A DNA stretch of 7,430 nt from Bacteroidetes bacterium UBA4009 (GTDB lineage: Bacteria > Bacteroidota > Bacteroidia > NS11-12g > UBA9320), in contig DGBH01000154.1 of NCBI GenBank assembly GCA_002384205.1, forward strand, positions 1-7,430, given 5' to 3'. Shown piece after piece: positions 1-6,298 of the stretch. The translations under genes and the position numbers were made by a program. The notes below the pieces were generated by a model. It had not been told where the DNA came from. It was given only the letters and a program-made list of their open reading frames with translations, and did no database searches. Position 1 is the first letter of the stretch; the number at the start of each line of letters is the position of its first letter.

Positions 1-893
1 AATGGAAGGATTCTAGCTTTGGGTATAGGTATGGGTTTAATGGTCAAGAGAAAAATGACGAAATATCAGGTAGCGGAAACAGTTATGAATTTACTTTCAG
101 AATGTACGACCCACGTACAGGACGTTTTTTATCTGTCGATCCAATCGAAAAAAACTATCCGCATAGTAGTCCTTATGCCTTTGCTGAAAATAGCCCAATA
201 CAATGTATTGATTTAGAGGGCTTAGAAAAGTATAAAATAACTGGAAGGTCGTTTATTCCAATGGCAACAATTGGAAATCCTAATCCTTTCGGAACATCAT
301 CTTCTTTTGCAGGAGACAACAGAACATCATACCAATTAAACACTACTGCTTTCAGAACAGAGCAAAAAGTAACGGCTGATTTTGATAACAAATCCGTTAC
401 ATATTCCAATAATACAGCAAGCGGTTCGCAAGGCTTAAACAAAGCAGGAAAAGTAGTAGAAACATCCGAAGCGGGTCCAGCGGGTCCTGTCCCAACTTAC
501 GATAAAGCATTTTTACAAAATGGCAATTCGGTTACAATACATTTAGGCGTGGATGCTCCCAATAAATTAGTTTCTGTTGCCCCTTCAATAAATTACCAAT
601 TTGATGTTACTATCAAACCGAGTGCAGACGGAAAAACTTTTGATTATCAAATAAAAGGAAATGCAGACGGATTCCCTGCTTACGAACTTTGGATAACAGA
701 CGAAACAAATAACAAATCTTATTTATTGTTTAATAGAACGCCAACTGAATCAGGTGAAGGGCCATTCTCTTTGTTTGGTACTGGGGAGCATAGCTATAAC
801 TTAAAGGGTAGTAGCGGAAGTAAAACTCCCGCAACTGTAGTACCATTTAAAGACACTCAAAATTCTCCAGAGTGTACAGATGATGGGTGTTAA
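1..893 (+). CDS. RHS-repeat polymorphic toxin, C-terminal tip (5' partial)
   Basis: This is the 3' end of an RHS/YD-repeat protein whose reading frame is open from base 3; the gene begins outside the window. About 296 residues are visible. The first part is the conserved RHS core end, with YRYGFNGQEKNDE followed by MYDPRTGRFLSVDP and a YAFAENSP...DLEG closing motif, as in Bacteroidota RHS proteins. After this junction (about base 220) a variable C-terminal domain of about 220 residues begins. It carries RSFIP, FAGDNR, INYQFDVT and DGFPAYELW and ends in a Cys-containing tail (ECTDDGC). In polymorphic toxins the part after the core is the effector, released by the RHS shell. The motif pattern reminds me of the DUF3238 family, which has no known activity; that link is from memory and tentative. 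No nuclease or protease motif is evident. The ATG at 102 is internal to the core and is not the real start. Confidence 0.85.
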   Translation, partial: WKDSSFGYRYGFNGQEKNDEISGSGNSYEFTFRMYDPRTGRFLSVDPIEKNYPHSSPYAFAENSPIQCIDLEGLEKYKITGRSFIPMATIGNPNPFGTSSSFAGDNRTSYQLNTTAFRTEQKVTADFDNKSVTYSNNTASGSQGLNKAGKVVETSEAGPAGPVPTYDKAFLQNGNSVTIHLGVDAPNKLVSVAPSINYQFDVTIKPSADGKTFDYQIKGNADGFPAYELWITDETNNKSYLLFNRTPTESGEGPFSLFGTGEHSYNLKGSSGSKTPATVVPFKDTQNSPECTDDGC

Positions 894-913
894 TCTATGA
901 AAATGTTTAAATT

Positions 914-1174
914 ATGAAATTATATCAATCACCATTATCAATAGGAGGCATCCTTTTATTTATTGCAGGAGCATATCTTGGTATTAGAATGCTTATGGGT
1001 GCTTGGCCTACCTACATTGCATTCATCTTTTTGGGATTAGGAATTGTAATGGTGGTAATAGATTATTTTATCAGGAAATCAGGATTAGGATTTAGCACTA
1101 AGTTAATAGTCCAAATGCTTTGTGTGGTAGTTCCTTTAGTTATCGGGTATTTATATTTTTCAGAAAAGATTTGA
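914..1174 (+). CDS. Small three-helix membrane protein, candidate immunity protein
   Basis: An 86-residue protein with three hydrophobic segments, at about residues 9-28, 32-52 and 64-82, separated by short polar turns (FIRKSG at 52-57). It should be an inner-membrane protein. It starts 20 bases after the RHS stop codon, on the same strand, and is followed at once by a terminator, so the two genes probably form one transcription unit. A small gene directly behind an RHS tip is the usual place for the cognate immunity protein; that role is inferred from position only. No Shine-Dalgarno sequence is seen, and the start lies in an A/T-rich stretch. A seven-codon reading frame (897-917, MKMFKL) ends in an ATGA overlap with this start and could couple translation, but may be chance. 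I do not recognise the family. Confidence 0.7.
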   Translation: MKLYQSPLSIGGILLFIAGAYLGIRMLMGAWPTYIAFIFLGLGIVMVVIDYFIRKSGLGFSTKLIVQMLCVVVPLVIGYLYFSEKI

Positions 1175-1180
1175 TAAACA

Positions 1181-1214
1181 AACGCCAGGCTTACAGCTTG
1201 GCGTTTTATTTTTA
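1181..1214 (+). terminator. Rho-independent terminator after the RHS unit
   Basis: A 10-bp stem (AACGCCAGGC, 1181-1190, with GCTTGGCGTT, 1196-1205, one G-T wobble) encloses a TTACA loop and is followed by a T-rich run (TTATTTTTAT). It begins seven bases after the stop of the small membrane protein and closes the plus-strand unit. Its tail overlaps the 3' end of the convergent XRE pseudogene. Confidence 0.8.
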
Positions 1215-1532
1215 TAGCGCAGCAATATTTTTATTAAAGAAATCTTTGAATTTACTTTTAGTGAGCATCCCATCAATAATGCAATAGACAGCGTTTTTAT
1301 CTTCTTCTTCCAATTGGTCAATCAATTGCAATTTTTCACCAAAGTAAATAATGTCATCTACAGCCATACCAAAACTTTAGGCAATATGAATAATGCAATC
1401 AACAGGGATTTCTTGTTGGTTGTTTTCCATTTTAGATTATCCAGTAAGTCGTTTATGGATTAAATCAGCGATCTGCTGTTATGTTATTCCTTTTTGCTCC
1501 CTTATTTTTTTAATATTCTTTCCTACGCTCAT
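1212..1532 (-). pseudogene. XRE-family HTH repressor, inactivated by three in-frame TAA codons
   Basis: Read on the minus strand from the ATG at 1532, a 107-codon frame encodes a Cro/CI-type repressor: MSVGKNIKKIREQKGIT, then QQIADLI, then ENNQQEIPVD, then FGMAVDDIIYFGEKL, ending FKDFFNKNIAAL and TAA. This is the typical layout of a Bacteroidota XRE regulator, with an N-terminal HTH and a short C-terminal tail. Codons 18 (1479-1481), 32 (1437-1439) and 52 (1377-1379) are TAA. No frameshift is needed to read through, so decay was by point mutation. The first is easily explained as CAA to TAA in the QQQ start of helix 2. The second and third fall within the HTH/linker region. TAA is an ordinary stop elsewhere in this window, so recoding is unlikely. 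The gene is divergent from the PIWI fragment and convergent with the RHS unit. Some residues also look eroded compared with the family. Confidence 0.85.
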
Positions 1533-1557
1533 TGGGTAAATGCTTTGCTCCAAAGTA

Positions 1558-1600
1558 GTCAATAAGACAGCATAAACGCAAATGTCAACACTTATTGACA
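1558..1600. promoter_or_regulatory. Inverted-repeat operator candidate between divergent genes
   Basis: GTCAATAAG (1558-1566) and CTTATTGAC (1591-1599) form a perfect 9-bp inverted repeat. A second, overlapping palindrome is TGTCAA-N6-TTGACA (1583-1600). They sit just upstream of the XRE pseudogene start and across the first codons of the PIWI fragment. XRE repressors commonly bind such palindromes to autoregulate. On the minus strand a TTTG...TACTTTG pair at 21-base spacing is loosely like a Bacteroidota -33/-7 promoter, but its -7 element is imperfect. Confidence 0.4.
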
Positions 1601-1899
1601 GAGGAACAATCATTCAATTAGACGAATTTAGTTTCTTGTTGTGGACACACGGATTGGTTCAAAGCAACGAACTTGCAAAACCATACTATCAAGGCAAAAA
1701 TGACATTCGAACACATTTAAAGAGAAAAAGATTTAGAGGAACAGACCCGATTGAAACAGTAGCCAACGATATTTTAAAACGGACAAAGATGAATTGGAAC
1801 GGTGTAGAATCATACAAGACAATGCCTGTAACGATTGACTTTTCAAAAAGATTGTCGGGTATGGGAAAACAATTGGAAGAACTTGGAAACAAAGCTTAG
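1582..1899 (+). pseudogene. Prokaryotic Argonaute PIWI-domain C-terminal fragment
   Basis: This 105-residue frame matches my memory of the end of the PIWI domain in prokaryotic Argonautes, which bind small guides and target nucleic acid. The key signs, in the right order, are RGTIIQLDEFSFLLWTHG (residues 7-24), a YYQGKN turn (35-40), KRKRF then PIETVANDIL (47-65), TKMNWN (68-73), and MPVTIDFSKRL (81-91) before the natural end. The N, PAZ, MID and first two-thirds of PIWI, including the first three residues of the DEDX catalytic tetrad, are absent. A stop at 1573 and the divergent XRE pseudogene fill the place where they should be. At the usual fourth tetrad position (D or H, as in YAH of archaeal proteins) I see Ser-Lys, so even the parent may have been catalytically inactive; this alignment is by eye. 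The ATG at 1582 may be fortuitous. The frame itself is intact, so a small expressed protein cannot be excluded. Confidence 0.65.
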
Positions 1900-1938
1900 G
1901 ATTTCAGGTATTTCATTTAGAAAAGTTTTTTTTTGCCT

Positions 1939-1992
1939 AAAAAAGGTAATACCATAGTAATTATCACGGAATCACCGTAAATCTATGGTATT
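1939..1992 (-). terminator. Hairpin terminator at the end of the integrative module
   Basis: AATACCATAG (1948-1957) and CTATGGTATT (1983-1992) are a perfect 10-bp inverted repeat, and a nested ACGG-AATCA-CCGT (1966-1978) fills the interior. On the minus strand the hairpin begins 13 bases after the stop of the coiled-coil protein gene and is followed by ACCTTTTTT, so it suits a rho-independent terminator for that operon. The long interrupted interior (25 bases between outer arms) is unusual for a simple terminator, and a recombination or protein-binding site is the alternative. Confidence 0.55.
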
Positions 1993-2004
1993 CCCGTGGT
2001 AAAA

Positions 2005-2757
2005 TCAACTGAAAAAATCGGAATTTTCTAGATTTTCTAGGAATTCTATGGAATCATCATCGTATTCGTAAGAAACCACACATTCATTTTCATCCTCGTC
2101 TTCATCAATGTTATCGTCGGCAGTTTCAAGGGCTTTGTTAAAAATATCCATTAGTGATTTAAGGTAGTAATGTCCCAGATGTGAATCAATATCAATGGCA
2201 TAGACGGCCATATGTTCTTGAACTTGTTCCCATAGTTTGCTAAGTGTTTTGTGGCTGCGTTTGAAGGTCGCCAGATCTATTTCAATTTCTTCGTAATCGA
2301 ATTCATCCAGGTTAGCACGTTCCTTTTCAATCCATACTTTTAAACTATGGTTTATTTTGCGTTCCTCCATTTGTTGCTGCCTGGATAAGGCATCTTTCTC
2401 TAAATGCCTCAGCTCCAATTCGCGTTTGCGAACTTCCAATTCTTTGTCTTGTTGTGCAAGCTTGCGCAATTCGAGCTCATGTTCCAATTGCAGTTTCTTT
2501 AAGGCGATTTCACGCTCTAGTCGGTTGTGGTCGTTGTGGTTTTCCATAGTGTTTTTATTTTTTAGATTTAATTGTTGATTAGTGCTTGTGGCTTTGGCAA
2601 TAAGGTCAATGGGCAATGCATTGCCTCCATTGCCTGATTGTCCATTAAGCCAACGAAACACTTGACTTTTACTTACATTTAGCTCAGAAGCTATTTGTCT
2701 AATGCTGTAGCCATTACTTTGAAGTTCTAAGGCTTGATTTATTATATGTTGATTCAT
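2005..2757 (-). CDS. HTH plus coiled-coil protein with acidic tail
   Basis: A 250-residue protein in three parts. Residues 10-38 are a Hin/transposase-like helix-turn-helix (GYSIRQIASELNVSKSQVFRWLNG). A glycine/asparagine-rich linker (39-75) follows. Residues 77-145 form a strongly charged, uninterrupted helix rich in E, K, R, L and Q, most likely a coiled coil for oligomerisation. Residues 160-210 look globular and helical, and 212-250 are very acidic (DDNIDEDEDENE), ending in DFFS. It is the last gene of the module, 37 bases after the ATPase gene, so probably co-transcribed with it. The design (sequence-specific N-terminus, self-association, acidic C-terminus) would suit a replication-initiation, partition or silencing factor of the element, but I do not recognise a named family and assign no function. 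The ATG at 2757 precedes the HTH directly and follows an A/T-rich leader. Confidence 0.8.
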   Translation of the reverse strand: MNQHIINQALELQSNGYSIRQIASELNVSKSQVFRWLNGQSGNGGNALPIDLIAKATSTNQQLNLKNKNTMENHNDHNRLEREIALKKLQLEHELELRKLAQQDKELEVRKRELELRHLEKDALSRQQQMEERKINHSLKVWIEKERANLDEFDYEEIEIDLATFKRSHKTLSKLWEQVQEHMAVYAIDIDSHLGHYYLKSLMDIFNKALETADDNIDEDEDENECVVSYEYDDDSIEFLENLENSDFFS

Positions 2758-2794
2758 TTTATTTTAAATTTCAAGGGTTGAATTACTCATTTAC

Positions 2795-4189
2795 TCAAAT
2801 GTTCATTTGCTCATCGTCATTCTTTTGAGCCTCTTTTTTTCGATACTTTCCATGACCAATGCGTTCAAAGGCATCACTAGATAAATACCTGGTTAGGGTT
2901 GCAAGAGAAATATCTAATCCCTCTCCAATGTCATTGGCTTCCTTCCTGGTGAATGTATCAGGTAGCATTTCAATCATAAATTGCAGTTTTCGGTATTTCA
3001 CAATGTCATTATTAACGCCAGGCATTTCTGCCATGTGTTTGGCACTGTTACTAATCAGTTGTTTTGCTAAGTATAATGCCACCTTAAAATCGGACTGGTT
3101 TAATTCCAATGTTTTTGTGGGCTGTGCCTTTTGATCTATAAATTGCCTTAAACACGACAGCACCATGGTTATTCGGAAACATATCAACCCTGTTCGATGC
3201 AGAGATGCCAGTATTATATCTCCTGTATCATGAAAGTAGGATTCAAGCATATCAGAAAATTTATTCTGAAATTCTACCTGTAATGTTTTTTTAAGTGTAC
3301 ATTCTATTGGTGTCCCAAGCCTATTTAGCAACTCATACAGAATAAAAATTTGCTGTCCCAGTTGCATGAATTCCTGTCCAGGTATTGTCCCACGTCTCTC
3401 AAATACGTCTCTAAATTTTGGGACACTCCGCATGGAATAGTACATAAAACGACTAAACAATCCATTCTCTGCATCAGGAATCAATCGTTTCAATTGTCCT
3501 TGTGTCCCGGTAAGGAACACGGAGAGCTTAGGCGCTTCTAATGAAATATACTCCTTGTTGGTTTTTCGCTGAATCTCCACCGTTTCATGGTGAAACGCAC
3601 ACCTCAATACATCACTGAAATTTCCCCAGTCCTGCGACAATGAATTACTCAAGGTATCGGCTTCAGTGCTGAATAATATTCCGGAACCGTTGTTTTCAGA
3701 TAAGGTTTGCAAAAATGAGCTTGCACTATTATTGGCTGGTATCAGTAACATTTTACATGGAGGAGGTGGAATAAATCCTTCTTGGTTGTCCTTGTCTTTT
3801 TTCTTGCTGCTTAACTTTGCTTCAAATTCCTGTTGCAGCCTTTTTGTTTCTTCCCGTTTTGCTTGATGAATGGGTGAAGCCAAATACCTTACAAAATTCA
3901 ATATTCCTTTACCGGCTCCCGCAGGCGCATCTATGAATGCAAAGAGGTTGGGATACACAATTCGGTTGTCGTATATACCATACACGTTCGGCAAACAACC
4001 TGATAAGATAGTTATTGCGCCTAAAAGAATTACATCGCGCTCCTGTTTATTGGATGCCACAATGAACAAGGGCTGCAAGCAATCAGGGATCAATTCAAAT
4101 ACGGAATCATCGAAATTCAATTCCGTATTTTCAGCTGCATCCGGAACCCAATAAACATCTTCTTTTAGTTGTTTCTGTTTGGGGTTCAT
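2795..4189 (-). CDS. DUF3987-type primase/helicase-like ATPase of a mobile element
   Basis: A 464-residue P-loop protein of the DUF3987 kind, found in Bacteroidota integrative elements and phages and thought to act in element replication. Visible motifs: a Walker A-like DAPAGAGKG (87-95; Gly replaces the usual Ser/Thr after GK), a basic insert (110-135), a Walker B-like ILFSTEADTL (171-180) with Glu176, a sensor-like VFLTGTQ (224-230), and a probable arginine finger in GLFSRFMYY (243-251). Residues 400-450 look like a winged-helix end (TRKEANDIGEGLDISLATL), useful for DNA binding. It starts in a 4-base ATGA overlap with the upstream HTH gene, so translation is coupled. No zinc or TOPRIM primase domain is present, so priming activity is not shown; it may work with a host primase. 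The length is near that of other stand-alone members. Confidence 0.85.
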   Translation of the reverse strand: MNPKQKQLKEDVYWVPDAAENTELNFDDSVFELIPDCLQPLFIVASNKQERDVILLGAITILSGCLPNVYGIYDNRIVYPNLFAFIDAPAGAGKGILNFVRYLASPIHQAKREETKRLQQEFEAKLSSKKKDKDNQEGFIPPPPCKMLLIPANNSASSFLQTLSENNGSGILFSTEADTLSNSLSQDWGNFSDVLRCAFHHETVEIQRKTNKEYISLEAPKLSVFLTGTQGQLKRLIPDAENGLFSRFMYYSMRSVPKFRDVFERRGTIPGQEFMQLGQQIFILYELLNRLGTPIECTLKKTLQVEFQNKFSDMLESYFHDTGDIILASLHRTGLICFRITMVLSCLRQFIDQKAQPTKTLELNQSDFKVALYLAKQLISNSAKHMAEMPGVNNDIVKYRKLQFMIEMLPDTFTRKEANDIGEGLDISLATLTRYLSSDAFERIGHGKYRKKEAQKNDDEQMNI

Positions 4190-4536
4190 CGTTGTATAGG
4201 ATTTTGACGAACATAGCTTCTGGCATCCTTTTCAATTTTGCTTATCTGCTCATGTTTACCTGAATTCAACCATTCCTGCAATTCTCCTTTTCTAAATAGA
4301 ATCTTCTTTCCATTCTTATAGAAGGGAATTTTTCTTCTACTCGTCATTGAGTACAAAGTCTGCTTGGCAATGTGCAGAAACTCCGCAGCCTGGTCGGCAT
4401 TGAGCACTTCTGCTTTCTGGTTGCTCTCATTCAATTCTGTAACTGCCGTTTCTTGATGCTGTTCTAATGCAGACTGAACAGCTTCATTCACCAACTCTGT
4501 GATGAATGCTTGTAGGTGAGTAATACTTTCTTTCAT
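4186..4536 (-). CDS. Excisionase-like HTH_17 protein
   Basis: From the ATG at 4536 this encodes 116 residues. The N-terminal 40 are helical and acidic (MKESITHLQAFITELVNEAV). They are followed by a MerR/excisionase-type winged helix: VLNADQAAEFLHIAKQTLYSMTSRRKIPFYKNGKK and then a wing and closing helix (ILFRKGELQEWLNSG). This is the DNA-binding-protein, excisionase-family fold, typical beside integrases and replication genes of Bacteroidota elements. It may help excision or control the downstream ATPase, with which it overlaps by ATGA. A TTG at 4563 would add nine residues (MCKVSKCFN) but is a poor start. The ATG at 4536 is preferred because an AGGTGAG stretch lies about 14 bases upstream. 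That stretch is part of a perfect inverted repeat that encloses the start codon. Confidence 0.8.
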   Translation of the reverse strand: MKESITHLQAFITELVNEAVQSALEQHQETAVTELNESNQKAEVLNADQAAEFLHIAKQTLYSMTSRRKIPFYKNGKKILFRKGELQEWLNSGKHEQISKIEKDARSYVRQNPIQR

Positions 4537-4556
4537 ATTGAAACATTTACTCACCT
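4514..4556 (-). promoter_or_regulatory. 10-bp inverted repeat enclosing the HTH gene start
   Basis: AGGTGAGTAA (4514-4523 on the complement, as TTACTCACCT) and its partner at 4547-4556 are perfect inverted copies separated by 23 bases, with the ATG (4534-4536) inside. It could be an operator for the gene's own HTH product. It could also be an mRNA hairpin that buries the AGGTGAG ribosome-binding stretch and start codon. Confidence 0.5.
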
Positions 4557-4774
4557 TGCACAAAAAAAGAACCGTGCCATAATCTTTGGTTTCCTTTTTT
4601 TATTTATCGATTTTTGAAGGGTTCGAAGAGCAATTTTTTTTAGTACCAATCTGTTCCACAGTGTTCCAAACTCGTCTACTTTTGCGCAGATAATAATGCA
4701 ATCACGCAATTTCAAGAAAGTGAATTTTATCTCCGTATCACGCTTACAATCAGCCAATTTGTCACTGACATTTT
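4557..4774. promoter_or_regulatory. Intergenic control region between integrase and HTH gene
   Basis: About 215 bases without a convincing gene. Two points stand out. TGTTCCA occurs twice at 10-bp spacing (4652-4658 and 4662-4668). A perfect TGTCA-C-TGACA palindrome (4760-4770) lies next to the integrase stop codon and is followed on the plus strand by six Ts. The promoter for the HTH-ATPase-coiled-coil operon should be here, but I see no clean TAnnTTTG element. Confidence 0.4.
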
Positions 4775-5920
4775 TTATGATTGTTGTTCATTCTTGTCAG
4801 ATTTAAGCCCAAGTTGAATACTCTGCATTGCTTTTGTTTTCGTTGTATCCATCACTTTACCGTATATCTGAGTGGTATGAATGTGCTTATGTCCCAGCAA
4901 TTTTGAAACGGTATAGATATCGGTTCCTTCTGCTAGCTGTAGCGTTGCAAACGTGTGTCGAAAATTGTGAAAGGTAATTTTCTTTCGGATACCTGCACTT
5001 TGCAACCAACGCTTTAAATGGGCATAATCGCGTTGAAAATTATAATCACCAAAAATTCTTTCGCTGCTTTCTTCATAGTCGCCAAGTAAACCTAAAGCTT
5101 CGTCTGATATGGGCAATGTTTCCATGCCCTTAGTTTTGCTTTGTGTGAAGCGAATGAAATAGCCCAAGTTTTTGGAGTGTTGAATTTGGTCGCCACGAAG
5201 TTTAGTAACATCACCCAGTCGCAATCCTGTGAGCGCAGAAAATATACACGTACGTTTGAGGAAATCAGATTCATTCGGAGTATTGTACAATTTTAAAAGC
5301 TCCTCTTTAGTCAAAAACTCTCGATAAGTTTCCGGTTGTTGAATGCCTTTCACGGCATCAAAAGGATTGCTTATCATGTGACCATATACCATGGATTCCC
5401 GAACCGTTGCTCGAAGCTTATTGTAATAGGTGTAACACGAATTCTGAGAGATGCGCATTTTAGGTGAATTGATGCGTGTGGCTTTTTTCTCTAAAAACTC
5501 TTTGTATTCATTGATGAATTGCGGAGTGATGTCGCCGAAATTACATTGACCCTTACAAAACTGAACAAAGGTTTTATAGGATGCAACCCAACCACCATGT
5601 GTATTGGGATTGCCAGTCCATTTGTTCATTTGCTTTTCATAGAATGGCAGGAAGTCATCAAACTGTGAACTACGTTTGATACCAAACTTACCTGCCAATC
5701 TATCGAGCTGCCGTGTGGATGCTATGGAACGCGCTAAGGTTTCCATGTCTTTATTGTGGCGTTTCTCCATTTCATCCCTGGGAGGATTATATAGGTACAT
5801 GTCAAGGTATTCCCACCGGGTAATTTTGCCACTTTCTGGATGTATAATTGGCGGATAGTGATCTAAGTAAAGGCTTATCCTACCTGTCTTTAAAAGACGC
5901 TTTCGAAGTGTAACTCTCAT
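4775..5920 (-). CDS. Tyrosine recombinase (site-specific integrase)
   Basis: A 381-residue phage/conjugative-element integrase that cuts and rejoins attachment sites through a 3'-phosphotyrosine. Residues 1-75 form an N-terminal arm-binding-like region, 83-185 the SAM-like core-binding domain, and 200-370 the catalytic domain. All catalytic residues are visible: Arg234 in TGLRLGD, Lys262 in TQSKTKG, His318 and Arg321 in FHNFRHTFA, His344 in LLGHKHI and the nucleophile Tyr353 in TQIYGK. The length is normal and no damage is visible, so it should be active. It starts two bases after the stop of the zinc-ribbon/HTH gene (TAG-TT-ATG), so the pair is translationally coupled. It is the integrase of the module lying against mnmE. 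The sequence type fits Bacteroidota element integrases better than host XerC/D, because of the arm-binding-like N-terminus and the neighbours. Confidence 0.95.
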   Translation of the reverse strand: MRVTLRKRLLKTGRISLYLDHYPPIIHPESGKITRWEYLDMYLYNPPRDEMEKRHNKDMETLARSIASTRQLDRLAGKFGIKRSSQFDDFLPFYEKQMNKWTGNPNTHGGWVASYKTFVQFCKGQCNFGDITPQFINEYKEFLEKKATRINSPKMRISQNSCYTYYNKLRATVRESMVYGHMISNPFDAVKGIQQPETYREFLTKEELLKLYNTPNESDFLKRTCIFSALTGLRLGDVTKLRGDQIQHSKNLGYFIRFTQSKTKGMETLPISDEALGLLGDYEESSERIFGDYNFQRDYAHLKRWLQSAGIRKKITFHNFRHTFATLQLAEGTDIYTVSKLLGHKHIHTTQIYGKVMDTTKTKAMQSIQLGLKSDKNEQQS

Positions 5921-5922
5921 AA

Positions 5923-6288
5923 CTATTTGGATTTTAATATTTTATCTAATTCATCACGCAGGATTAAACGGCGATTGCCAATGGTAATCGTGCGAATTTT
6001 ATTGGTTTTATACATGCGCATAACAGTCCACCGACTGACTCCGAGCAACAAACTCACTTCATTTATGCTCAAAACCTCCCTGGCTTGAATCATCACAACA
6101 GGGGCAGTTAATTGGCTTTTTACGAGTGTCTTATCTTGGAGTAATTTCTCCTGTCTTTTGTTCTCTTTATAGGCCCTGGCGGCACATTTGTGAGAGCAGT
6201 ACAAAGTGGTACTTTTCCTTGCCAAGAACGCTTCTTGACAGAAAACACAGATTTTCGGATATGGGTGTTTACTAGCAGTCATTATCAT
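5923..6288 (-). CDS. Zinc-ribbon plus HTH protein upstream of integrase (excisionase/regulator-like)
   Basis: From the ATG at 6288 the protein has 121 residues. The N-terminus holds a probable zinc site, CVFC (14-17) and CSHKC (31-35), spaced CxxC-x13-CxxxC and followed by a basic helix. Residues 72-118 are an excisionase/AlpA-type HTH (LSINEVSLLLGVSRWTVMRMYKTNKI, then the wing TIGNRRLILRDEL). Such proteins act as recombination directionality factors or regulators beside integrases. The frame stays open to 6489, but that longer version would run through the mnmE terminator hairpin and the TGTAGC repeat array and begins with a non-conserved hydrophobic stretch. Other starts are at 6381 (MWATKLERI), 6309 (MELHNGE) and 6282. 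I prefer 6288 or 6309 because the recognisable protein begins there; the exact start is uncertain. It is coupled to the integrase. Confidence 0.75.
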   Translation of the reverse strand: MIMTASKHPYPKICVFCQEAFLARKSTTLYCSHKCAARAYKENKRQEKLLQDKTLVKSQLTAPVVMIQAREVLSINEVSLLLGVSRWTVMRMYKTNKIRTITIGNRRLILRDELDKILKSK

Positions 6289-6298
6289 TTCGCCGTTA

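Noticed and set aside
29..39. 11-bp match GTATGGGTTTA with 6531-6541 next to the mnmE stop, as a possible attachment-site duplication
   Set aside because: The left copy encodes the conserved YRYGFNG of the RHS core, and the match does not extend. Chance is likely in AT-rich DNA.
1212..1532. TAA recoding as sense in the XRE gene
   Set aside because: TAA ends the RHS, integrase and mnmE genes normally here, so ordinary pseudogene decay is simpler.
2021..2040. Tandem TTTTCTAGA-like repeat near the end of the coiled-coil gene
   Set aside because: Only two short copies, and it lies inside the coding sequence (EFLENLENSD), where it follows from repeated LEN codons.
4551..4757. 68-codon minus-strand frame between the integrase and the HTH gene
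   Set aside because: No recognisable domain, many lysines from A-rich DNA, and it overlaps the HTH gene's leader and inverted repeat. It is better read as a control region.
2005..6288. Complete prophage or ICE
   Set aside because: No capsid, portal, terminase, relaxase or type IV secretion gene can be seen in the window.
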